From positions 212,009 to 276,008 of the forward strand of contig JAJEKB010000790.1 in NCBI GenBank assembly GCA_022393335.1: a DNA stretch of 64,000 nucleotides, written 5' to 3'. The position numbers and the translations under genes were made by a program. The notes beneath the pieces were generated by a model that was not told the origin of the DNA, ran no database searches, and saw only the letters and a program-made list of their open reading frames with translations. Positions 1 through 11,100 of this stretch are shown here, piece by piece; position 1 is the first letter of the stretch, and every line of letters begins with the position of its first letter. Source of the DNA: Macrotrachela quadricornifera. Its lineage: Eukaryota; Rotifera; Eurotatoria; Philodinida; Philodinidae.

Positions 1-1254
1 TTTTTAATATTGTAAATTATCTAACGAAATACATTTAATTTTCATGACGAAATTCAAACATTCGTCTAGATCTATTTCTATTTTAAACAGACTATATTTA
101 AGAATATAAAATTATTGAGCATTATAGATTCAAAAGCATATGACTTTTTAAGAATTTATTGATCATACGTCAATAGCAATATATGAGATATATTCATGCC
201 TTAAATCTTCTTTGTATAATCATTCATATCTGAGGAATAATTTAACTAAATAATTCTCGCTAGTGCTAGTATATAAAATCGAATCAAACATATTGTAATT
301 AATCGTACGAAAAAATCAGAAATAAACTAAATGCTAATGAGTATATTGATTCAATAAATATAATGTAGAATAAATATTGCAAAAAACAAAACATTTTTCT
401 TCGCCTTACTCATTTCATACATATCATATACGAGCGGTGTTTAGAGTTAAATTATACTTTGTATTTTTAGAAACTTTACTAAAATCATAATAGTTAATTT
501 AAAAGACTGAATTTTAAAATAAAAAATTTAATTATGTTTTTGATTTTGATATGCAAAAATTTTAATTTTCTATCTTTGAGAAAATAAAACGATTGACAAA
601 GTTGTTTTCTTTTTCAAACAACAACAACAGGATAATATTTGATAGTTATACTTATTCTTAAATGTATTCGAGTTCGAATGATATATCTACAAAAATAATA
701 ATATATAATCGTCATACCTGCTTCTGAATGCATGATGATGATGATTGGTGATTAGAAAAAAAACTAATATATATATAGTATTGATCATTACAATTGAATT
801 ATATTAAACCGGTGTAGAAAATAAAATACCATTTGTTTCTATTCCCATGCAACTATGCAAAAAAAAATTTATCTAGGTAGAGCAAATATCCTTCTTTTAA
901 TGTCATCTGACAGGACAATACTATATCTCATAATAGTGACCCCGATATTTTTTCTTAGATTAGTGAATTTGTGTTAATATTTTAGTGCCAAATAAATGTC
1001 TATCTTTATTGATAAGTCAATTGATATATTTTTGTAGTATTTCTCATTGTTAACCATCAGATAGTGACCTCTATAATCTTGTATTCTACATTAACAAATA
1101 TCTCTGACCTCCATACAGAAACAAAGAAACTGAACTTAGAAGAGTGCAAATATAATAATATTTATATTTTCATTTTGTTTTCTTTTTCTTTTACGTTACT
1201 TGTTTCATCATCATTTGTTGAATTATTGAAAAAATTTATTATATATAATTCATA
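1..1254. other. AT-rich intergenic / upstream region
   Basis: No convincing coding exon on either strand; only short AT-rich frames. It should contain the promoter of the FET-family gene starting at 1255, but I see no recognisable core promoter element. Confidence 0.5.
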
Positions 1255-2905
1255 ATGTCGTACAACGATAACAATTTCACAGGTGAAAGTGGAAACATCT
1301 GGAGTTCAGGATCTCGTGGTGGTAAACTTAAATAAATTATCTACGTAAAATAATACATTAAATATGAATATTTTCTAGGTTCACGTGGAGGTTATTCTCG
1401 TTCAGGCAACGATGACGACGATAATCGTCCAAGAGAAGGGTAAGCATTATCATATAAATTAATATTTTTCTATTCATTCATAATACAAATACAATTTTTT
1501 TTTTTTATCACTCTTTGAAATACTATATTTATATATATGAAACAAAAAAAATTTCAACATATATTTTTTTTTTGGAACAAACAATTATATAAAACTGTAT
1601 ATTTATTTAAAGAATATTTATATACAAATAATGATATATAATAAGTACGGAGATGATTTAATGGGTAAACGTATAATAGATAATAAAACTTATAAATATT
1701 TTTATGTATACATGATGATTGATGTATTTTTGATTTCTATCTTATCGTAGTGGATCATATCATGGATCATTTGGAAATAATAATTCAAGTAAGATTTGTA
1801 TATCCGTTGGATCCATTTCCACTTTATATAATTGATTTATACGAAAAAAAAACTATAGAGAAAAAAATAATAAATAGAAGATTTCATTTTGAAAGAAGAT
1901 ATATTTATTCTACTTATTAATAAACATGACTGTACTTATTGTTTTGGGGATTTATTTATTTTTCATTTTATTAAATTAAAATATTTTGTAAATATTACAG
2001 GACGAGGTGGTAGTGGTGGTGGTGGTGGTGGTGGTTATGGCTTTCGACGACAAAATGATGGTGGCCAAGTTGAAACTCTTAAAGATGCAATATTTATTCA
2101 AAATTTACCGAAAAATGTTACACGAGATGATATTTTTGATGCTTTTTCAACTGTTGGCACCATTAAAGTAGATTAATTATTTTTCGACTTTTTCTAAAAA
2201 TTTATTTTTTTATTTTCTTAGACTGATGATCGATCAGGTGGTCCAAAAATTTGGATTTATAAAGATCGTGATACGGGTGAAGGAAATGGCCGAGCTACAG
2301 TAACCTATGAGGACGATGAAACTGCTAATAGAGCTATTTCAGAATACAATGGTAAATTTAATTATATTCAATTGTTATTCTATAATTATACTTATTCTTT
2401 AGATCGGCATATTGATTCAATAGATGCAACTGTACGTGTTCAATTAGCTCAACGTCGTCCACGTAATAACGATAACGATCGTGGTGGTCGAGGTGGTATG
2501 CCCTATTTATTTTCTTCAAATTTGTATTTTTATGAAATTTTGTCTAAAAAATAGGTTATCGTGGTGGTCGAAGTAATTGGGATAATGACAGTTCTCGTCA
2601 AGGTTTTAATTCCAATGGTAATCGATGGGGCAATCCTCGGGAATTTTCCGATCAACGAAGTGATGGTTTTCGTGGTAAGTTATTTTGAAGCGAAATGAAA
2701 AACTATCTTTTGTTAAAAAAATTTTTTTTTTACAGGTGCAGCTAGTAGTGGTGATGATCGTGGTAGGTTACATTTAAATAAACTAGAATTTTTCAATTGT
2801 TGCCTTTGTTTTCTTTTAGGTGGTTCATATCGTGGTAATCGAGGTGGTACATATCGCGGTGCTAGCCGTGGTAATGGTGGATCATCAAATTATTCACCAT
2901 ACTGA
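1255..2905 (+). CDS. FET-family (FUS/EWS/TAF15, cabeza-like) RNA-binding protein
   Basis: Nuclear RNA-binding protein with one RRM followed by RGG-type repeats. Nine exons: 1255-1321, 1379-1439, 1751-1788, 2001-2167, 2222-2351, 2403-2495, 2555-2674, 2736-2762, 2820-2905; they sum to 789 nt (262 aa) with no stop. The N-terminus is short and rich in Gly, Ser and Asn. A poly-Gly stretch precedes the RRM, which starts DAIFIQNLPKNVT and carries KIWIYKDRDTGEG, the FET-type loop and RNP-like strand. The C-terminus is Gly/Arg-rich (RGGYRGG, YRGNRGG, YRGASRG) and ends SPY. It is much shorter than vertebrate FUS or TAF15, and I found no RanBP2-type zinc finger between the RGG blocks. FET proteins act in transcription and splicing; that role is inferred from the family. 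An AATAAA lies about 40 bases after the stop. Confidence 0.85.
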
Positions 2906-3294
2906 AACAACATCAGAAAATATTCAAACTAAAAACTCAAAAAATAAATACTACTATAACTACTAAAACTTTGTATTCAGCCGTGCGCAGTTTTTCATTG
3001 TTGCGTCGCATCCTATTTGTAATTGTTGTTGTTTTCTATTCATTCAAAAACTATTACATATAAAAACAATAAGCAAACTTAAACTTCTATGAATAAAATC
3101 GTTTTTTTTTTCTGATGAAAAATTTAATTTTTTGATCGAGATAACCGATCATTATGATCTTTCCAAATCAATAATTCAGCATATGTACTAAATTCAACTA
3201 TAATTTTCAATTATAATGAAGCAGAGTCAAAAATTTAGATTACAAGTCCAATCAAGTCTATTAGTAAATTAGTTATCATAATCGTTGTTACTTC
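2906..3294. other. 3' flank of FET gene
   Basis: Contains AATAAA motifs near 2943 and 3091 that could serve as polyadenylation signals. No gene seen. Confidence 0.4.
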
Positions 3295-3479
3295 CAGGCA
3301 CGTACCCAGAAATTCTCTGAGGAGGGGGCCCAACCTCTGAGGGGGGGCCCTACTATGGGAAAATAAAAAATATTATAGGGCAAAAAGTGTCTTTCCATAC
3401 CCCCCCCCTACGGGCGTTTTAGCCTTTAAGGGGAGGGCGGGGCCCAAACCCCATGGGTCCCCTCTTCGGTACGTGCCTG
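3295..3479. mobile_element. Short GC-rich MITE, hAT-like
   Basis: A 185-bp segment bounded by 12-bp perfect terminal inverted repeats (CAGGCACGTACC at 3295-3306, its complement at 3468-3479). The flanking 8-mers match at 7 of 8 bases: GTTACTTC at 3287-3294 and GTAACTTC at 3480-3487. An 8-bp target duplication with ends starting CAG fits hAT superfamily non-autonomous elements. The inside is G/C-rich with homopolymer runs, unlike the surrounding AT-rich DNA, and has no coding potential. Confidence 0.75.
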
Positions 3480-3602
3480 GTAACTTCTGTAATAATGTGT
3501 TTGTTAATATTTTGCACTCGTTGCATATATGAATTTTCATGAGAGATAATAAAAAAATATCATATAGTTTTAATCTATGTTTAAAGTTTTATTAATGTAG
3601 AA

Positions 3603-4049
3603 CAGAGATGTCCATCGCGGTTGAGAATCTATCGCTGCCGCGCCGTGATGATAATCAAAGAAAGTTACCCGCGCCGCTGCCGCACCGCGCCGGTCGTCAG
3701 AAAAAAGCTAACGCGCCGCTGCCGCGATGGTACTTTTAAAAACTTTTGGATTTTCAATACTGTGATTGGTTTAAACTACAGGTGCTCCTGCCAATCGATC
3801 AGACTCACCAAGCCTTATTGTACAGGATACATCAATGTCGAGATTCTATGTAAATTCCTGAGTTTTTGAAATTTCTTTCATAAAAATGCTGCCGCTGCCG
3901 CGACAGTATTATAAAAATTGCTGCCGCGACGATATTATAAAAATCTCTACCGCGCCGCTGCCGCGCCGCGATAGTTTCTGAAAAAATCTGCCGCTGCCGC
4001 CACCGCCATTGCGGCAGCGGTGGCGGCAGCGCCGCGATGGACATCTCTG
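3603..4049. mobile_element. 447-bp hAT-type MITE with CCGCTG-rich interior
   Basis: Perfect 18-bp terminal inverted repeats (CAGAGATGTCCATCGCGG at 3603-3620, complement at 4032-4049) are flanked by a perfect 8-bp direct repeat ATGTAGAA (3595-3602 and 4050-4057). This is the hallmark of a hAT insertion. The interior has many copies of a CCGCTGCCGCG-like motif in both halves and a strong hairpin near 3990-4035. Short frames inside it are by-products of the GC-rich repeats, not genes. No transposase; mobilisation would need a trans-acting hAT enzyme. Confidence 0.88.
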
Positions 4050-4057
4050 ATGTAGAA

Positions 4058-6345
4058 TTAGGTCATAATGAGAATAGCTTGTTTTAATAAAAATCAACTT
4101 TTAGTATTTGGTCTGAAATTTAACATATAAGTCTTAGTTTCTATTTTTTTTCAATTATTCGATATAAAACTTTTTTTTAATCGCACTTATCATTATTTTC
4201 TGCAAGTAAGATCATTCTGTATGCCATTCAACAATATAAATAGTTACGCTTGATTTTATTTTCACTAGAAGATTGAATAGATCGTCTAAAAATTCTTTTT
4301 TCTTTTTTTCACTAATAGACAATTATTCAGATTATTGGCAACTGCTTAATAGATATACTTTTTTACAAAATCAAAAAAGTTGTACATTCCAAAATTGTTT
4401 GTTCAATCAATAGGCGATCAGCCCTTCCATTGAAATACTTTGATAATATACTAACATACACTGAGTGAACAATTGAATGAAAAACATTTTTGTGATCGCA
4501 TATACGACATTTTTGATTTACATACGAATAATAGATGCCCATTAAAATATCTTGTTTTAAAATAAAGATAATACTAGATAAGCAATCCCAATTAATAGTG
4601 TATTAATATGACCACAGAAACAATTATTCGATTATTTAACATAGAAGTTTACCTATACGTAGCTGAATAGTTTTTATGCCGACAATAAAAAACAATCTAG
4701 GCTGTGTCAAGAAGAAAAACTTTTTTAATTTCATACAAAGTTGGCAAAATTAAAAAATCCGAGTGTTTTTTATACAAAATTAAGAAAAAGCTCAGTAGTT
4801 TCGTATGAAACCAAAGAGCATCATCTCTTAGACACAGATTTGGTAACCCACTTTTTTTTTTTCTCGAATATATAAATAAATTAATGTTTCTGTATTATAA
4901 CAGCTAATAAGATATTCTATTTAATCGCCAAAATGAATAAAAGTTGATTTTCATGTACAATTCCAATTTGACTGAATGTTTTCCTTTCTCACTGTTTAAA
5001 TGAGAGTTCTATACATATATGATAACGTATCGTTAATTAAATAAATCATTAAGCATCTTTCAGACAGATTAGAGGAGATAAATCCAGTGTTCCGAAGATG
5101 CCTGGACAACGACAACATTTTATCATCGATCCTATGACTATTGTTTTTCCATTAATACTAGTCGACATATACATTATTAATCTAATCAAAATGTACACGA
5201 ATTATATTATGTATTATATTTCACATGGCTTGTAACAATTTTTATAACTGTTAGTCACTCTTGTTGGCTTGAATGACCGAACAACAGGTATTAGATTCAA
5301 AGACATTGCATTTATATTTGATAATATAACTGTTTGAATGGTTGATGTATCTTTCTGTGTGATGTTATTATTATTTGTTTCTAATCATATCGGCAGTCTT
5401 TTATCTACAATTATAGATTTAAAATTAAGTAGTTTAGTTAGACCGTATGAACTAATTATAGTAGCAGTTTACTGTAATCAGTAGAAGTACAAATATGATA
5501 AAAACTACAGTACTAATTTTGTTTTAAATTTTTTATCTTCGTTTTTCTTTTCTTTTCTATCAGTTCATCACGAAAAGTATATTGGTAGTATGGATAGATA
5601 CTTATATACACATATATATAACCAGACAGACATGAACAAATAAACGATAGCAACAAAGATCAAAACATCATTTAAATGAATTGCCCAAGAAAATAATAGA
5701 AAGTAGATAATCACAAAATAAAACGAAGATGATATATCTGAATGAAATAATATGGCCAAATAGTGTATTAAGAAGAGAGTATTATACTGAAAATTGATAT
5801 TTTTTTTTTTATAATAAATAAAGAAAATTTGTTTTTTGGTCAGTGTAATAATTGAAATGATTAGTAGCAAAAAAAAATTCTAAAGTCAGTTAACTAATTG
5901 AATAATCACTAATTTATTTTAATTGTCAGTTACCAATTAGTTGAAGTCATAAATTGATTAAAAGATCAGTAAATTCAATTTTTTAACAGTCGATTACATA
6001 AAAATGCCAGTATGAAAATTGAAATTGTATAGAATAAATCATTTCTGTTATACTTTTTTGTATCTACCTTTGTTCGATATATGTACCTGTGACCTATATA
6101 TTCTATGAATAAGAAAAGTTACTGTTTGGTATTTCTTATTGTTTATTGTAGAAAACAAAGGAGAAGAAGCTTCTGGATGTTTTCCCTGGATATTTTCTTT
6201 ATCCATCGTTATATATAAATATCTAATGATTTTCTTCTGAAAATAAGATATTTCTCTGTTAAAAGATGACACACACTATCTTCTTTTTCTACGCTTATAT
6301 GTTTTCTTTCTGTTCTTCACATGTGGTTTTTTCCTTCTTCATATA
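4058..6345. other. Intergenic region without recognisable genes
   Basis: AT-rich sequence with only short, low-complexity frames on both strands. Nothing recognisable. Confidence 0.4.
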
Positions 6346-6928
6346 CAGTGTGGGCCAAAAGTCTCTTCCTAAAAGTTTTTTCATGTATCTCTACTATTAC
6401 ATTTGACTTTATCAGAAATTTTTTTTTTAAATTGTAGCTGAGAATAGCAAGTATTAATTGACCTAGACTATTTTGCATACTACTCCACAAAAACCATCGT
6501 CTATGATCAAAATATTAAAAATTTGCTTGCTCTAGAAGATGCTAGTAGCTTAAAATTCTACTAAGGTTTTTCCTTCGATGTTTTCATGCGGACAAATAGA
6601 GCTCGACGAATTCTATAAGAACTCATACATTGACAAATTTTGGAACTTATTTTTGAGGCAAAACATATGAATAACTAGCACAGAACATCGATATTTTCTG
6701 AAGAAAGAATACCTTATTTTGTTTTTTTTTTGCGAATAAAAGGAAACCGAAATTTTTATATTTTGATCGTAGATGATGGTTTGGGGGGAATAGTATGAGA
6801 GATCTTCTAAGTCAACTGAAACTCGATATTCCCAGCTACAATTTAAAAAAAAAATTTCCTGATAAAGTCAAGTGTAATAGTAGAGATGCATGAAAAAACT
6901 TTTAGGAAGGAACTTTTGAGACATATTG
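6346..6928. mobile_element. Fold-back / mariner-like inverted-repeat element
   Basis: Two arms of roughly 170-180 bp (about 6355-6530 and 6755-6918) are imperfect reverse complements. Shared blocks include TTCCTAAAAGTTTTTTCATG and AATTGTAGCTG. The left end reads TACAGTGTGGGCCAAAAGTC, which resembles a mariner/Tc1 terminus preceded by TA. The right end has decayed more. No transposase frame is present, so this is a non-autonomous, palindromic MITE. Confidence 0.7.
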
Positions 6929-8157
6929 AATGTGTTTACATATAGTTTTTTCCTGTCATTCTTTTCAATGGGATGTTCCCACCTTTTGGTTCGCTTTGTT
7001 CGGACGTGCTATTAATGTTGTGGGAATGGCTATTTCTCTTAAGTACTGTAAATCACCATCAGCAGCAAAAGCTGTTCCGATAGGACAGAAGAGAAAACGA
7101 GAAGACCAGCCAAGGCTAAATCCACTTTATTAATACAATGATTCAATTTGAATTTGTTTTCATTATCAGCAAACTCATGAATTTGTTCTACAATAACTAT
7201 ATGTCATTTAAATAAATTTATTTTCTATTGCTAAAACATACTTTTCTACTGATTGATATTCAATATTTTACTGATCATATTTCTATTTTTTACTCATGGA
7301 TAATTGAATTTTTAACTGACACTTTCAACTGATAAAAAATGACCATTTTAGAATTTATTACTGATAATTTTGATACTGATCATTTCAATTATTATGCCGA
7401 CCACCTAAATGGTAGTCATAAATAAATATGAAAAGACAAAATAATTTACACGTTTAGAAACGATACATATATTAATGTTACAACTAAATTTTATGGACAT
7501 TTGAAATACTTAATAGTTTATGAGAGACAATGTACAAAATCCATTGTGCAGCCGTTTCATCTGTAATATAATGGGCCATTATTAGACTAATACTTTTAGG
7601 AATGAATCATAGATGTATACTTATATGTTCAAATTACATAGATACTATAACCCTAAACATTCATGATCTTGAAGAGATAAAATAGGAATACAATAGACTG
7701 AATGATGCTTTTGCGATTGATTAGACAAATCCTATTCTTGAGAAGACTAGTGTTGGTTGTAAAATTGAAAGTTATTTTTAGCATTAGTTTATTTAAGATG
7801 AGCAGAGAAACAAATAGTATTTGGAGAATTTTAGAAGTTAGTCGAATGATTGCTCATAAATTTACACCTCATCTGTGTGATTATTTAAAACTTTAGGACA
7901 TCTAAAATAATACAACTTGATCAATATAACATACTATAAGATAATTCGTTGAGGAATACATGTCTTATGACAACTGAGTTTTACGCTTGTATAAAGTTTA
8001 AAATCGTTTTCTCGAAATATTGTTGCATAAATATGTAAAGTCATATGTTTGAATTACAGTATTGACTCAAATATTGTTGAAAAAAAATTGTTTTCAAGTT
8101 ATTTATGTAGTCCATGTTAACTTTTAAAAATGGTTCCAAATGCGGTTTTATCATTAT
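6929..8157. other. Intergenic region without recognisable genes
   Basis: Short frames only, with no domain similarity. It is the 3' flank of the LamG gene on the minus strand. Confidence 0.4.
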
Positions 8158-11100
8158 TTATGAGTTAGCAAGTGCTGTGACCTCTGATGCATTGAGTTCA
8201 CGTGCATAAGCATAAAACTCATCAAGAAAACCGTAAAATTGACCCATTTTTATTGTGCCCGTATTGCACGCACTCACTCCAAGCAGTGAACTGCCAAGTG
8301 TCATTGTCATAGGAACTCCACCGGAGTAAAAGGTATACGCACCAACTGAGCCTCGTAGAGTACCATTAACATATAATCGTTGGCCATTCGTTGGCGAATA
8401 AGTCGCTACTACGTGAGTCCAGGTATTAAGTGGAACAATTGGTCCAGTGAGTGGAACATTGTAACTATTCCAGCTATTGATGGCGATTTGTCCAGATGAA
8501 CTGAGACCTATCATAGGTAAACACCATGCACTAGTCTGAGCTCCATCAGTTCGGCTACTTAAGTGTAGAATAGTTCCGCCGGTAAGACTTGTCGGTTTGA
8601 ACCAAACTGCCAATGAATATGGCCAGCTATCTGTTCCGAACCGTGTGAAACCTGTAACTTGAACGTAGGATGACGAATTCGAAAGAGATAAAGCTTGATT
8701 CACTCGTCCTAATGATGTATACGAATAACTAGCTCCTGTTCCATTAATTCGAAGAGGACCGGAATCACGAAGTGTATTTCCATCAAAGGGTAGATAGACA
8801 ACCAATGTAGCATCATTTAAAATGTCTGTTGCATTCTTTGCCAAATTATAGTAAGTCATTGAATCGAGACAACCATGAAATAGATTATTCTGCGCATCTA
8901 CCTCGGCAATACCAATAGTTACCGATCTAAAACAAAATAGATTTTTGATCAAATTCTTTTATCAGATGAAAAATCAGTGAAAGGAGCAATGAGATAAAAT
9001 TGGATTGAGAATTAAAAAACTCAATTTCTATATTCTAACAATTTTCATTTATGTCTTCTTTCTAATTTAAGATCTATATTGACTCTTGTTCGAATTCAGA
9101 TAATTATCAAGTGAGCGAAATATTTCCAGTTAATTAAATACTAATTCCGAGTGGTTGTTGTACTTAAGAAATAGATCTAGACTCAGCATGGATAATTACA
9201 ATTGTATAGAATTATTTACAATAATAAATAATCATGTTCGAACATAAATACCGGATGCAAATATCTGGAGAAGATGATATTGCAGTGTCCGCACACGTGT
9301 CGATTTAATACTGTTAGATGTGATGACATAAAATTGTTTATGTATAAAACTTCTGTGTATGCACACAAGTATAGACAACAATGGACCATCAACGGAATAC
9401 TCACTATCAGAAGACTTGAACATGCGAAAGACTCATTTTAGGCATGAGGTTGAAACTTACATACTTTGATATATAAAATAGGTTACTTCGCTACTCGGTC
9501 ATCTTTTCACAATCCAAATATATTCAAAACTATTTAGAATAAGAATTTACTGAAAATTTTCCGATACGTTTATATACCAATGCTAACAAAGAAGAATTTT
9601 AAAATTAAATAAGTTGCTGAAATCATATGAAGACCGTTCAAAAAAAGTATCTAAACTGGTTTTATTAAAAAAACTATAAAAAGTGCTGCTATATTTGTAT
9701 TAATATCTGTATGTAGTTCGTACAATCCTTTATTTATAGACATCATAAGCTTGATTGATTTATGAGTATTTATGAAAATATTAGAATACATGTTAGACCA
9801 TTGTTTACACACTGACAAAAAAACAAATTAATTAAATTAGTTTGGATACTTTTTGAACGTCCTACGTTTAGTGTATAGTTGTAGGAAGATAAATCTATTT
9901 TAACAAGTACTAACAAAATACACGGCAAAAAAAATCTAAATTCTTATATAAAACAGCATTTACATTACAAACTCGTAAAATCTAGCATGTCAACGTAGAG
10001 TTATTGTATTAGTGATCTTTCGTAAATACTACTTTTTTTTGCATTGACATGCTAAATTTTGCAAAATTCTACGCATCGTCTTGGCAATCTATATAAAGGG
10101 TATTTCACCATGATCATGCAAATGCAATACATCTGAGTAACTGTAGAAAAGTCTTTCTTGATCTCATATATATTGTAGAAAGACTTCAAATGCTGCAATT
10201 GAATGTATATGTTATTGTCCTGCGCTTATACGCAAACACTGAAAATATTTTAAATAGCTTACGTTATTGTGTATAAGTTTTCTAGATACATTTTCCAATA
10301 AGATCGTCTTTTAAGGTATTTCTTTTGACTAGAATAGATGATCATGACTTATTCGAAAAAAAAGAAGCATTGTAATGTTCAAATATCTGATTGACTAGAC
10401 TTTAAAGTTTCACGGTAGTAAATAGACTACTAACCCTGCTGTGCCTCTATATGGCCCTGCCGAAGCGCGTGATGCGTCCAAATAACCATTGACATATACG
10501 TATTGTGTACTAATCGAATAGTCATAGACATAAGCCTAGAATTGATATAAAACTAGAACATGCTTCTTTAGTGTTTTATTCTTTAGATACATACTACGTG
10601 ATACCATTGATTGGTGCTCAATATCTAAATAAAATATAAAAATGGTTAATTACTGTTCTTCTATAATTATGTGCTACAAAGAAGTTCATGATACTGATAA
10701 TATGTCTTCATTTTTTACTCACCTGATTTCCTCCAACATCGTCAGCATAAAAACCAAGATATACGCGTTGATTTCGAATGACAAAGTGTAGTGATTTATC
10801 CAGTACGTTTTGTTCTATTTGTGCAAGTATTGCATGATCACTATTTTGACTGCCAGTATTCAATGTCTGTGCATATAACCATACTTCAAGTGTTAACGAT
10901 GTATAGGACATGTTAAGAAACGGTGGATTATTGACTGTTACTGACTGATTCATTGATCTATCCAACCAAAGGCACGAACCAGCACCATTATAACCTGGTG
11001 ATAAGTAAGTTGGTCCATTGCTACCGATTCCATTAAAGTTATTATACAAATCTTGCAATGTGCCATCAAAAGCCCAAAAGATTCGAGCAGCTGAAAAATC

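Noticed and set aside
3621..4097. GC-rich frames of 60-80 codons on both strands with Arg/Pro-rich translations
   Set aside because: They lie inside the hAT-type MITE and arise from its CCGCTG-type repeats; no family similarity.
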